A stretch of DNA of 64,000 nt, taken from positions 930,001 through 994,000 of the forward strand of contig JAPEIS010000010.1 of assembly GCA_029531795.1 (NCBI GenBank), written 5' to 3'. The notes beneath the pieces are model-generated. The model was not told the origin of the DNA and did not search any database. It saw only the letters and a list, made by a program, of their open reading frames with translations. Each line of letters starts with the position of its first letter. Within the stretch, counting starts at the first letter, position 1. Below, one piece after another: positions 22,628-35,060 of this stretch. The DNA comes from Sclerotinia nivalis (taxonomy: Eukaryota; Ascomycota; Leotiomycetes; Helotiales; Sclerotiniaceae). The position numbers were made by a program, and so were the translations under genes.

Positions 22628-25600
22628 TTTATGATTTCCAAATCCGGTCTTCTATATTGACGGATACCAATACACTTGCTTATTTGTTTATTAACACTCA
22701 TTTTGTATATCAACTTTCTCAATATACTAGTATCCCTATCATTCTTTTGAACAATCCTATTCCTGTTCAAGGATATAACGGCCGGCAAGGTGCTGCTATC
22801 ACCTATTCTATCCGTTTAACATTTCGATTGAATGGTAGAATTTTCCTTCAAGCTTTTTTCTTATTAATTGATATAAGAAAGGATATTATTATTGGAGATC
22901 TATAATTCAAAGCCTATGATATAATACTTAAATCTTTCAACCATTAATTAGTATAATTAAAGGATTTACCACCAATCCTATACTTTTCAAAGGATGTAAT
23001 CATCTCCAGAAAATCTCTTTCAACCTTCAAACTATTATCTAATTCCGAATTTGAAAAAGATATACAACAATGTAATATCTTTTTCGAAGTTGATTATCTA
23101 GAATCCTTTCTTTTTTTAGCTAAATTCATCATTAAATACAAATAGAATTTACGTATTAGCCTTCGATAAATAGAAAAAGAATTCCAGGAAAGCTCATCTA
23201 TCGAACGAAATTTGCTTCCCTTTGTAAGAACCAAAACCGAGAATTTGCTTTTCTCTATAAAGACCAAACCAACTAATTATTTTGCACTCTTAAATAAACT
23301 GTTTTCTGAATACTATTAATCAATCTATTTCTTACAAATCGCTATCGATATCATTACGATCTCCATTGAAGCTTTCAAAATGTATAATCGTCGCTACAAT
23401 AATATTATCTTTTCTATTAGTATTTATAAAATCAATACAATACTAGAAGATCGAATACAGAATTCGAGCAATGAAGAGCTTCAGGAACTGATCCAAAAAG
23501 TCCCCCAGACTTACTATGAGTACCTTGAAATCTTCTTCAAAAAGAAATCAGATAAATTGCTACAACACACTACATACAATCATAAAATCGAAATTCCCCC
23601 TGATACACAACTCAGGATTAACCCGATATACAATATATCTTCGAAGGAATTACTAATCATGAAAGAATATCTGATAGACAATCTGAAAAAAGGTTTTATC
23701 GAAGCTAGCTCCTCTCTTTTCGCTGCATTTGTATTCTTCGTTTCCAAACCAAATAGTGATTTATATTTCTGTATCGATTTTCGACGTTTTAATATACTTA
23801 TCAAAAAAAACAAATACTCTCTGCCCTTAATCGATGAAACACTAGTATATATATCGAAATCGAAAATCTTTATAAAACTAGATATCCGACAAGTATTCCA
23901 TTGAATTTGTATACACCCTGATTCCGAAGATTTAATTATATTCCGAACCCGATACAGAATTTATAAATATAAAATCTTACCCTTCAGATTAACCAATAAT
24001 TCTACTATTTATCAGTATTATATAAACGATATTCTTTTCGATCTTTTGGATGTAATATATACAACTTATCTAGATGATATTCTGATTTACTCTGAAAACG
24101 AATCAAAGTATAAATTGTATATATTATAGATCCTTGATTATCTCCGAAAAGTTAATCTATAAGCTGATATCAATAAATATAAATTCAATGTTAAAAGAAT
24201 TAAATACTTTGGTTTTATTATCTCTATAAAAGAAATGGAAATCGATCTATAGAAAATCGAAATCATAAAAGAATAGAAAGTCCCTACAAATGTTAAAAGA
24301 GTACAATCCTTTCTAAGGTTTTACAATTTTTACAAACGTTTTATACAAGATTTCGGATAAATCGTTTGTTCCTTGATCAATCTAACCAAAAAGGAAATTC
24401 TCTTTATATAGGATAACATTTGTACTATTGTTTTTAATTGCTTTAAATAGACTATACTTCAAACCTTTGTATTAAAGCATTACTAATCACATCTTCAGAT
24501 TATAATTGAGACAAATGCTTCAAATAGTATTGTCGACGGAATACTCTCTCAGCTACATAATAATAATTAATAGTATTCTATTGCTTTCTTTACCAAAACC
24601 ATACTTCCGGCCGAAATGAATTATACCATATTCGATAAAGAAATGTTTGTTATTATTAAGATTTTTAAAACCTAGAAAGTAGAATTTATAGATTCTTTTT
24701 ATTGTATTAAAATTGTTATTGATCATAAAGCTTTGGAATACTTTATAATCAAGAAAACTTTAAATCAACAACAAATAAGGTAATCTGAAACTTTGGTAAA
24801 CTTTTGATTCGAAATATTATATCAATTGAGAATCAATAATACTGCAGCAGATACCCTTAACCACCATAATCAAAAAGTAGAAACACAGAAAACAGTACAC
24901 TCTGAATATCATACTCAAACCCTACTCCCATCAAAAGTTCTTGATAAAAAGATATTAGATGAACTTAATATGAAAGAAAGGGAAGTAATTGCAATCCTAA
25001 TTATTAAAATAAAAAAATTTGATTTCGTAAACTGTATCCTACAAACCAACCGTATACATCTTTTTATACAATCAGAATACAATTTGATTATTAAACTGAA
25101 AAAAGGATATTCTATACATAATGATTTATTATTCCACAAAGACCGATTAGTTATACCCAATATAGATAGCCTCTATATTAATCTTATAAAGGAAGCCTAT
25201 ATCCAAATCTCTTCAATTTATCCTGGTAAAACCAAAACGAAATTGATTGTAAAAAAGCAGTATTTTTGGAAAGGAATAACCGATTATATCGACCAATACA
25301 TCGACAATTATACCATTTGCCACAATTATCATATCCCGAAAGATCGAACGCCTGGTTTTTTGCATTCTTTGCTTATTCCTATCCGACTATAAACAAATAT
25401 ATCAATAAACTTCAAATCATTTCCGAAGGATAAATACAGATACGATAACGTTTTTGTAATTATCGACAAACTATCGAAACAATCAATATATATCCCTTGT
25501 TATCATATTACGATCGCCTGGGAAATGGCTTTACTATATCTAAACTACATCTATTATTGGAAAGGCATTCCAACTATTATTACATCCGATAAAGATCTGC

Positions 25601-26630
25601 AATTCATTTCCAACTTCTGAAACGAATTTATACGAATCCTAAATGTCAAATTAAAACTATTCATAGCCTATCATTCTCAAACAGATAAACAAACCGAAAT
25701 CATAAATCAATATCTGAATCAACAACTTCGATTCTATATCAATTACTATCAAGACAATTGATCGGAACTCTTATATATAATAGATTATATACAACTTACT
25801 ATACCCTACGAAAGCTTGGAAATATTCCTTTTCGAACTTCAAAACGAATATTCTCCAACCACTTCCTTCGATTGAAATAAACCCCCTTCCAATACCCCTT
25901 ATACAGTTACAGAAAAATTGAACTACACTAACATACAGATTTTCTCTAAATATATATATAAAGCTTGAAAAGTAACTAAAAATATCTTTTCTAAGGCCCA
26001 ACAAAAGAAAATAAAGGATATCGATTATTATCAACGATTTATCGATTTCCAAATAAAAGACGAAGTATATATAACTATTAGAAACTTTATTATAGAAAGA
26101 CTTAACTGCAAACTTGATCTACAAATAACCGAACTATACTATATATTCGAAAAAATCGGCCATTCATATCAATTGAACCTTCCTGAAAATATACAAATCC
26201 ATAAAGTTTTTTTTTTTTTGATAAACTACGAAAAACTACAAGAAACCCAATTCCCGGACAATATATCGAATCTCCTTTATCTATTATAATAACAGCAAAT
26301 ACGGAATTCGAAATATAGCAAATCCTAGTATCGAAACTTTTCCGCGGACAGATCCGATACAAAATAAAATGGGTAGGATACGACAACGACTTTGTATAGT
26401 ATTACTGTTCCGATATCATATACACTCTGTATAAGATACAGGAATTCTATACTCAATATCCTGAAGCTATAGAACCTCCTAATCACCTTCCTAAATGAAT
26501 AAAAGTCTGGGAAAATGGTAACAACGATTACGACGAATTCACAAATGATAAACTTATAAATAGAACTACAAAACAGAATTATTTGTTTACTCTTCCTTCC
26601 TTCGAAATAAAGGTTGCATTTAAATTATAA
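22510..26630 (+). pseudogene. Gypsy-A pol: protease, RT, RNase H, integrase, chromodomain
   Basis: Protease: LTDTNTLAYLFI (about 22656-22691), with the active-site Gly of DTG changed. RT: KKGFIEASSSLFAAFVFFV, FCIDFRRFN, and an intact YLDDILIYS at 24067-24093. RNase H: IETNASN around 24507 (D to N). Integrase: eroded H2C2 (about 25170-25330), DNVFVIIDKLSK, TSDKDLQF and the E-containing TDKQTEII (about 25682). A run of 12 T at about 26208-26220 shifts the frame. Only after it does the expected DKLRK...GQYIE follow, then a chromodomain RYKIKWVGYD...QEFYTQYPEAIEPP (about 26340-26490). Stop at 26628-26630. Chromodomains direct insertion to heterochromatin. Stops and the frameshift make it dead. 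Confidence 0.88.
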
Positions 26631-26680
26631 TTCATTTCAAAAAATCATCTATTATTGTTTTTGCTTTTTTTATTATTTAT

Positions 26681-27925
26681 TTGTTTATTTTGATTTTTGC
26701 CCCATTCCTCCTCTTTCTTTACTATTATTCTATTCAACATACAATAATTGTATTTCTATCAAACCGATTCAATTTATTGAAAAATATCTTTTTCATTATA
26801 AATTTTCTAGAAAGTTTATTCAATTCGCCTCGAAGAACTACTGCAGTTTCGTCCTCAAACAATCCCATTAACGATTACTCTTCTTCTTCCGCTTCTTCCT
26901 CTTCAAGACTTACTACACCTCCTCTTATAATAGAAAATGCTGATTGCCCTTCTTCTAAGCGAAACAAAAGCTCCCAAATAATCGCATCTCCAAACAATAA
27001 AGAAATACATTTCTCCAATATCATCGACTTTATCGAAAATCACCCAAATATATCTATCGCTGATACAGCACAAATAATCGATATAACCAAAACACAAACT
27101 ATACAAACTAATATCGGTCTCGAAGATTTTGCCCATCGCCTCGACGTATTCGAAAGAACAAAACAATTTTATAAACAATTGGATATGACAAAGGAGGATA
27201 CAAACGAAAAGTATACAAAATTCGTCGAAATGATCGATAGAGGCAAACGCGTGAGGCTCGATATCGGACTCTCGCAGAAAAGGCTAACCATTTACATTCA
27301 AAGCAGAACGTTAGCTTTAAAGCTGTTTATTGAGGCTCATCCAAAATGACAAACGAATACTACTCTCACATCCAAACTCGTTTGTATCGTAATTACAACA
27401 ATCAACAATATTAATATATACCGAGCCCTGAATACTATTGTTATCGAGTGTTTTCAGCAATACGATTACGAAAATAAAAGCAATGGAAATCGAATTTCGG
27501 AACCCGTTACGATTAACATGAAGTATACACAGACATTCGTTAATTCCAAAAATGATGTTCCTTACCCCTCCTATACTCTTTCTTTTATGAAAAATAAAGA
27601 ACTTATTATACTACTTTATAACCTCCTCGGAAAATACAAAGAAAGAGAAATTGGTACTACATTAGATCGATTCAATAATAAACCTTTTCATCATTGCGAT
27701 ACTACTACATTGAATATAGTATTCGATATACTGGGTTATACACATGAAACTAAACAATCTGCGAAAACCCCTTCAATTCCGATAAAAAAAGCCTTTGCAG
27801 AATCTATCGAAATCGAAAGCGACAACAACGATTCCATTCTCAATACGCTACAAAAGAAGAGAAAAGCTGTATTAGTAAAACAAGAACCTATTTCGCCAAT
27901 ACGAAAAGTTAGAAGAAAGACTTAA
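26681..27925 (+). pseudogene. Gypsy-A extra ORF downstream of pol, unknown function
   Basis: One frame stays open from about 26681 to the TAA at 27923-27925 (about 415 codons), with a single internal TGA (27347-27349, possibly a former Trp or Arg). There is no clear ATG at the 5' end; the real start may have decayed or lie after the hydrophobic first 40 residues. Visible features: a Ser-rich segment (about 26850-26920), a charged helical middle (EDFAHRLDVFERTKQFYKQL, about 27121-27180), a conserved-looking block (about 27518-27750) and a basic C-terminus (KKRKAVLVKQE, RKVRRKT) resembling a nuclear localisation signal. It lies between the chromodomain and the polypurine tract. I recognise no family. 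The near absence of stops over 1.2 kb in an otherwise stop-riddled element argues that it was coding. Confidence 0.65.
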
Positions 27926-27957
27926 AAGCAAGCCTGTTTTCTTTGAAAGGGGGGTGA

Positions 27958-28212
27958 TGTAACGATCCTGTTATTCTATTATACTATAAATACTTTAGGC
28001 CATTCTTTCGGGTTTTGATCCCCTCCGAAAGAATCAAAATGCTTTAGGTTATTATTTCATTTATTTCACCCTGTATTCGCTTAGAGCTTTGGTCCCTTCC
28101 GAGGGGACTATAAAAGGCTCAACTCTATTGTATTTAGTACGGTAGTTTGTTATCCTCTAGTATAGATTAATTGATTCATTCTATCATGCCTTGAATTAAG
28201 ACCATCGTCACA
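27958..28212 (+). repeat. Gypsy-A 3' LTR
   Basis: 255 bp, the partner of 20794-21048, preceded by GAAAGGGGGG (polypurine tract) and followed by AATAC. Differences from the 5' LTR are nearly all transitions. Confidence 0.92.
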
Positions 28213-28310
28213 AATACTATCTTCTAATAACCTCTCCTCAGCATTTAACTATTTAGGAATTATCCGATTTCTAAAAACAATTTCCCAAGAGTATACTTTT
28301 ATATTATTAT
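28213..28310 (-). pseudogene. Third Ginger-like copy, integrase C-terminal part (segment c)
   Basis: On the minus strand this short piece encodes IKVYSWEIVFRNRIIPK then LNAEERLLEDSIEY, matching IKACP-KVVFKDCIPPK then LNSEERLLETDIEY of the complete element (about 6355-6450). It continues directly into segment b once Gypsy-A and one AATAC are removed. It stops exactly where the Gypsy-B copy 1 LTR begins. Confidence 0.85.
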
Positions 28311-28473
28311 TGTTACGGGTTCATCTCCCTTCATCTGCACGTGATTATGCATGCCTTAGGCATATATGCATACATTTACTTCTATATAGTCAGGTTACCT
28401 TCTTGACCTTCTTTTCCTTTTTGTAGTACAATAATAGATCAAATCTATATATACTTTTTTCTTTATTGTGATA
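28311..28473 (+). repeat. Gypsy-B copy 1, 5' LTR
   Basis: 163 bp starting TGTTACGGGTTCATCTCC and ending TTATTGTGATA. It is homologous along its length to 34898-35060 and 46728-46890. Confidence 0.9.
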
Positions 28474-28753
28474 GTTTGTACTACCTTTTCAAAGGTTCTG
28501 TCACTTTACGAAGTGATTTGGTTTTGCCAAATCATTTGCAGGCTTTTGTATTTGTTTTCGATTGCTTTTGTATTGTCGTAATTTGTTTGTTTTTGTGTGG
28601 TTGTGTTTCTTATCTGTTTTTGTGCAGCTTCTGATTTTTGATTGTTTTTGTGTGATTGTATTTATTCGCAGGCTTCTGTGTTTGTTTTTGATTGCTTTTG
28701 TGTAATTGCAAATTCTTTATCGATTACTTTGTGTAATTGTAATTCTTTTTACA

Positions 28754-30232
28754 ATGGTTTTTGGTTCTATATTTATTGGTAGTGTGACTTTTATTTCTAT
28801 TGAAGGAATTCGTATCGAAATCCAACGAGTCTTTGGCTAATGGTTTACTATTATACAAATCCTAGTAGAATTGGATGCTTTAATAATGCCAAACCTTGTT
28901 GCTGGTTCTAACGAACAAACTGTTTATTTGAATTATGTTTTCTTTGTTATCGAAGATTGTTTTACTATTTAAGCTATCCATATTGTTATTCAAACAAATA
29001 AGATCGAGGAATTCAAAGCGGAAAATGTTGAGCTTCTTTGTACTTTAACCGGTAAGCAAGTTCAGTTGGATGTCGGTGGTATTGTTATTAGTTAGAAACC
29101 GATTACTTTTTATTAAATTCAAAAGGATCTGTTCGTTTTTAAAGACGAAAGATTTAATATTCTTGTTCGATAAGAGGATTATTAGTCTTGGAAGTTGGGT
29201 TTGTAATTTTATTGGATGGTCGATTTATAACTTTTTGTTTTTGAATAAAAGAAGATTAGTTATATTATTAGTCTTTTTGATGGTTAAATATGATAAGAGT
29301 GTATTATGGATATTATTAGATTTGTTGATGATTCTATTTGCTTCGATTCTGCTGTTTCGTTTTTGGCTAAATTGGATAAATTATATATTTCTGTGGATAT
29401 CGAAAGGGAAGCTTTGTTTAAATTCGATAAGCTTTTTATAGGTCCAAAGGAATCCTTTTCGTTTTTTTTCTTTATGTTGTTTCATTTTGTTAATTCTTAT
29501 TATAAGTCTGATTGCGAGATTGTTAATACGATGAAGTAAAAGGTTACGGTTTCTTTTCGAACTTTGGTTATTGATGATTCGAATCTTTGTGTGATTGATA
29601 ATATTGATAGTTGACAAAAGAAATTCTTTATTTGGAGTCAGAATCTTCGTGATGTTGAGTATTATAACAAAAATTCTGGTAAAGCATTTGTTGCTAATGG
29701 TGATTTTATGAATTTTGATATAATGAAATAAAAGGGATAATAGAAAAAGGGTTTGCAAAATAAGAAAAAGAAGTTTAATTTTATGATTTCTTGTAATTGT
29801 TGTAATAGGATCGGCTATCTTCAGATTGATTGTTATACTATTTATGATATCAATAGTAATCTTCTTTTTGGCAAATAAACTTCTATTAATATCTTTTCCA
29901 ATTGTAATATTGCTGTTTTAATTAATCTGATCTTCGATCAATATATTGTCATTCCGGTTTTTCGAAATACTAATAGATTTAATAATAATCGTAATGGATT
30001 TCGAGGAGGATATATTGGTAATTGGGTACAAAGCCAATAGCATTTGAATTAGGTACAATGGTAAGATTATATTGAACCAGAGAAGGTTGTCTTTATATTT
30101 AGTTTAATTAAGGAAAGTCTTGAATAGAGAAAAGATTAACTTTTACAAAAAATCGTTTGTAGAGGAATACTAAAAGCAAGAAGATAAATCGAAGAATGGA
30201 TAGATATAAACTATTACAGTTCAACTTTATAA
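28754..30232 (+). pseudogene. Gypsy-B copy 1 gag
   Basis: The ATG at 28754 (MVFGSIFIGS; copy 2 begins MAFGSIFVGN at 47171) opens one frame to a TAA at 30230-30232, with many internal stops. A segment AKLDKLYISVDIEREALFK is at 29361-29417. The zinc knuckle CNCCNRIGYLQIDC (29792-29833) has its His changed to Tyr by a C-to-T transition. An Asn/Gly/Arg-rich tail follows. Gag packages element RNA. Copy 2 shows the same order. Confidence 0.8.
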
Positions 30233-33200
30233 ATAACAAATCTCTATTTGTTAAAACCATTATATTCTTTGTATATGAAAATCCTTTTATTGTTATAAAT
30301 CTTATTGATAATAGATGTTCTGAAGAAGTTTTTGCTGATCGTTCTTTTGCTTCTAAATACAATATTGAAATACAATTCTTATTTTACCTTTGCGAACTTC
30401 GATTTGTCGATGGAAAGGTCGCTGATAGAATTATAGAATATTTTGTAATGGAAATCGTTATAAGGGATTATTATAAATATTGATTCTTTTACATTATTTA
30501 GTTTTTATCAAAGACATTATTAATCTTTGGTTTACTATAGTTACAATGTTATAATCCTACTATCAATTGAACAAAGATGAGTTTAACATTTTCTTTAAAC
30601 TATTGTACTTCCAATTGTTTAATATGTTATAATTCAGAATCAATTACTACACTAACGATTTTATCTTCGATCAAAGAACAAAAGGATTTAGCAAAAGTTA
30701 TTCCATAATAGATTGTTGATGTTATCGAATTTTTAAATAAATTCCTTATCGATTTTGATATAAAAGCTAAATATATAGTTTATAAATACTGTTTTTTATA
30801 TATCGAGGATTGTTCAAAAAACGATATCGATTGTTCATCTATTCAAATGTTTTCTACTTTTAAAAGAATTTCTTATAAAAAATCTTCTATTGAAGAGATA
30901 TCAGATAAAGGTTATATATTATAATCTAATGATTCTTCTATTGATTTCGAATTTCAATAGAGTTTGATGTTTGGTATAAATCATTATCGAATAAAACATT
31001 GTGGAGAATCAAATAATCAAGTATAGATGATTTCCAATTGTTCGTATCCAAAATCGATCTTAAAGATTGTAGATTGGTGTTGGTCTATTTATAATCCAAA
31101 AAACCATTTGTCCTTGTTTTCTGTTAAGGAACTTCCTATACCTATTTATAAAGATACAAGTTTAAATATAAATGATATTCGTTGATTGCAAGTTTCTAAC
31201 TTTGTTTTGTTTTGTTAATAAGATAATGTGTGGGTTATTCGATTGATATGAGATGAATTGGATGTTGCATAGAAAATTGTTGAGCAAAATCATTTGCGAC
31301 AAATTATGTTGTTCTTGATACTCACAGAAGGAGATTTTCGATCGATTTTATAAGGGCAAGGTAATATAACAAAGATACTTTTTAGAACCCTATTACAACT
31401 TTATGATTTTATATACAATTATTATAAGTTATTCCATTTCCGAAAGATCTTTAAAACTAATATCGATAAATTTTTAACCAATAAACCTTTTTTTAATAAC
31501 AATCAAATACAACAAAGGCTTCCTATATAATTACAAGACAAACTTTCTACCTTCCTCCCACATTATACAGATAAATTGCCACCTCATCGAATCTAAGATT
31601 ACAAAATTGAATTGATACCCAATAAAGAGCCACCTTATTTCAAAAACCACCCTTTATCACCAATGAAATTAATAATAATACACAAATAACTTAATAATAA
31701 TCTCTTCAAGAAATTCATTCGGAAATCGAAATCGCAATACACCTCTTCTTTACTATTGATTGCCAAACCGAAAGAAGAAATCCGCATTTGTCAAGATTAT
31801 CGAGAACTAAATAATGTTACTATAAAAAATCGTTATCCATTATCCATCATTCGCAAAACACTGAACGCTTTTTGTAATACAAAAATTTACACCAAACTTA
31901 ATATCATTGCAGCATTCAACAAATTGCGAATCGCCAAAAAAAAAAAATAGAAAACTACATTCATTACTCGTTTTGATCTTTTTGAATCTCTAATTATACC
32001 TTTCGATCTCTACAATACATTTACATCGTTCCAATATTATATCAATCATACACTTTTCAACAAATTGAACAAATATTGCACTGTATATCTCGATAACATC
32101 CTAATCTACTCCAATAATCCTATAAAGCATAAAAAACATATCCGCCAAATAATTCAAAAGTTAATAGATATTAGATTACAGATTGATATTAACAAATGCA
32201 AATTCGAAACTACAAAAACAAAGTATTTGGATCTTATCATTACAATTGAAAGCATCGAAATAGATCAAGAAAAAATCACAACTATTACATCTTGGGAATT
32301 GCCTTTATATATAAAGGATTTACAACGATTTCTCAATTTCGTTAATTTCTATCGACGTTTTATAAAAGATTTTTCAAAGATTTATCGCTCTCTCAACAAC
32401 CTCTTACAAAAAAATATTACATAAAATTGAACTACAAATCATACAAAAACTTTTGATACTTTAAAAAGAGCTTTCACAATGACATCAATTTTGGCATACT
32501 TTGATTACAAACGGAAAACTGTTTTGGAAACCAACACTTCCGATTGAACTTCAGAAAAAGTTCTCTTACAATACAATAATAATAACGTTTTATATTCAAT
32601 CGCTTATTTTTCATCTAAACATATAACAACAGAATACAATTATAAGATCTACAACAAAAAACTACTCGCTATTATCAAAACAATAGAAGAATGATACTCA
32701 GAACTTCAAAATTCACAAAAAAAGTTCGAGATTTTCATTGATTACAAAAACCTCGAATATTTTGTAACTACAAAAGCTCTCAATCAATGACAAATACAAT
32801 AATCTGAATTTCTATCTCAATATAATTTCCGTATAATCTATCGATCAGGAAACAAAACTATTCGATTAAATATACTAAATAGAAAACACGAAGATCAATT
32901 GTATCGCTTTGATTCAAACAATAAACATTTAAAGAATCGAAAACATATTATCCTTTTTCAAAACCATTTTGACAACGATCTTTATAAGGATTTGATTGAA
33001 CATATCAATTTAGTATCAATAAAGATAATAGTACTATTCCACAACCAACCAATTAATGTTTTAATCGATACAATATATACTAAATCCGATATCGCAAATT
33101 AATTTATCTTTACTTTTAACAATCCATCGATAATTAAATAACCAAAAGAATATCATAAAATCTTTCAAGTCGCTATATAAAATTGTTCAATCCAAAATAA

Positions 33201-34812
33201 TAGAATTTATTATCGGAATAAGATTTGGATTTTATTAGATGATAAACTCAAACTCCAAATTATCTATCGAACTCATTCTTCTGATTCTATCGATCATCTT
33301 GATCGAATTAAAACGATCAATCTTGTCTTTCGTATATACTAATAATCTAATATACATTTGGAGATCGCATCCTATATAAAGGCCTACGAACTTTGTACTT
33401 ACACCAAATCGTTCAAATCGATACTTCCCGGATTTTTGAAATTACTACTTATCCCTTTTCGCACATGGTTTGATATTTCAATCGATTATATTACATTGTT
33501 TCCGAATTGCATTCGTTATAATTCTATTTATAAACATATCTTAATGGTAATCTGCAAGCTAATCAAAATGAAACATTTCATCGGTATATATATACTAACA
33601 ACAAAGAAGCTAATCGATACTTTTATCAACTATATCTATATACTTTATGGATTTCCAAATAATATTATTTCTGATCGGGGAATACAATTCGTATTAGGAT
33701 TCTGATTACAACTCTTAAAGCAGTTGAAAGTTATCTTAAAATATTCTTTAGCTTTTCATTTTCAAATAGATAATTAGATTAAACGTATTAATTCGATTCT
33801 AGAGCAGTATTTATGAGCTTTTGTTAACTATCATCAAAACGATTGATTGGATTGATTATCCTTAACCGAATTTGTATCCAATAATTTGATCTCTGAAACA
33901 ATTGATTGTTTGCTTTTCTTCATCAATTACGGTTTTAATTTATACTTAGATATTGAGTTTAATAAATTTTGCCTATTGGATATAACTTTAACACAAAAAC
34001 AGGAATTCTTTAAAGATAATAGAACTATGGATCATATAGAATATATCTTAAAACAACTTTGTATTCTTGTATAACAAACAATTGCTATTTATAAGGACTA
34101 TATTAACCACCACTGCTTTAACTCATTTTACTATACAACTAACCAGAAAGTCTTTATCAATACCAAGAATATAAAGACTTCGTACAAAGCAAAAAAGCTA
34201 GATGATAAATAGATCGGTCCTTATGAGATTATCAAAGTTTATCTTTGTATTTGTCTCATTCAATTATTTGAAAATATTAAAATCTTCTTTATTTTCCATC
34301 ATTCTCTTTTACTTCCAATTTATACTAATCCTCATTTTCCAACTCAAACAACGATTAACGAATCAAAATCCCTAACTACACAGAACAGAATTTTGAAACA
34401 GAACAACAATAAAAATGAGCCTATTCAGAAATGAATATTTGAAGGAGTTCTAGATAATTACAATAAGGATGATCATTATTATTTGATCAAATGAAAATAC
34501 TATATACCAACTTGACAACCAACTAATAATTTAAAGAATAACAAAAAGATTCTTATCGAATATCATCACCTTCATCCAAAGAAACCAGAACCACCAATTT
34601 GGATCCTAAAGTACCCCGACACTACTATATTACAATCGGAATCATAGAATTTGCAATCGGAATCATACAGCACGATTATTACACCCATTCTACGAAGATC
34701 CATTCGTATCAAGATTGTTCACTTCGTCTAAAGATATATTACGTATTATAACAATAAAGAATATAACATCATTAAAAAATATCACACATTTTTTGTTCAG
34801 GGATTTAATTGA
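30130..34812 (+). pseudogene. Gypsy-B copy 1 pol
   Basis: Read in the -1 frame relative to gag. Protease: LIDNRCSEEVFADRSFASKY (about 30298-30357), in which the D-S/T-G triad has become D-N-R. RT: IRICQDYRELNNV (about 31780), and VYLDNILIYS with the catalytic box YLDD changed to YLDN (32086-32097). RNase H: ETNTSD region (about 32527). Integrase: DISIDYI (about 33469), SDRGIQFVLGF (about 33673) and a decayed E region near 33780. C-terminal chromodomain: YYLIKWKYY-like (stop for Trp), NLKNNKKILIEYHHLHP (about 34470-34580). The multiple stops and changed catalytic residues mean it is inactive. Confidence 0.85.
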
Positions 34813-34897
34813 GAAAAGAGATCTATATTTTTTCTTTATTTTTCTTTATTTTTTAATACCCATTTAAAATCAAATGAGTTTCTTGAAAAGGGGATAC

Positions 34898-35060
34898 TAT
34901 TACAAATTCATCTTCTCTTACCTGTATATAATCATATATGCCTTAGGCACACATACATACATTCACTTCTATATAGTCAGATCACCTCCTTGACCTTCTT
35001 CTCCTCCTTGTAGTACAACAATAGATTAAACCTATATATACCTTTTCCCTCACCGTGATA
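34898..35060 (+). repeat. Gypsy-B copy 1, 3' LTR
   Basis: 163 bp starting TATTACAAATTCATCTTC (TGTTACGGGTTCAT after G-to-A changes) and ending CACCGTGATA. It is preceded by GAAAAGGGGATAC. Confidence 0.88.

Larger units (their letters stand above)
20794..28212 (+). mobile_element. Gypsy-A: chromodomain Gypsy retrotransposon with extra 3' ORF
   Basis: Two 255-bp LTRs (20794-21048 and 27958-28212) start TGTRACGATCCTG and end CGTCAYA, flanked by a perfect AATAC duplication (20789-20793 and 28213-28217). A polypurine tract (GAAAGGGGGG) precedes the 3' LTR. Inside: gag, protease, RT, RNase H, integrase and chromodomain in Gypsy order, then an additional frame. It is 7,419 bp long. It is inserted in a minus-strand Ginger-like copy: segments on both sides rejoin in frame order. 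The LTRs are well conserved, but stops in gag and pol make it non-functional. Confidence 0.93.
28311..35060 (+). mobile_element. Gypsy-B copy 1: chromodomain Gypsy retrotransposon
   Basis: LTRs of 163 bp at 28311-28473 and 34898-35060 share a core containing GCCTTAGGCA, CTTCTATATAGTCAG and TAGTACAA. A polypurine tract (GAAAAGGGG) precedes the 3' LTR. The bases outside are ATTAT (28306-28310) and ATTGT (35061-35065), a possible target duplication differing by one transition. However, the flanks are different elements (Ginger-like left, Gypsy-C right), so this may be a recombinant. The interior is gag followed by pol in the -1 frame. Copy 2 lies at 46728-64000 and a decayed copy 3 at 39641-46020. 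Confidence 0.88.
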
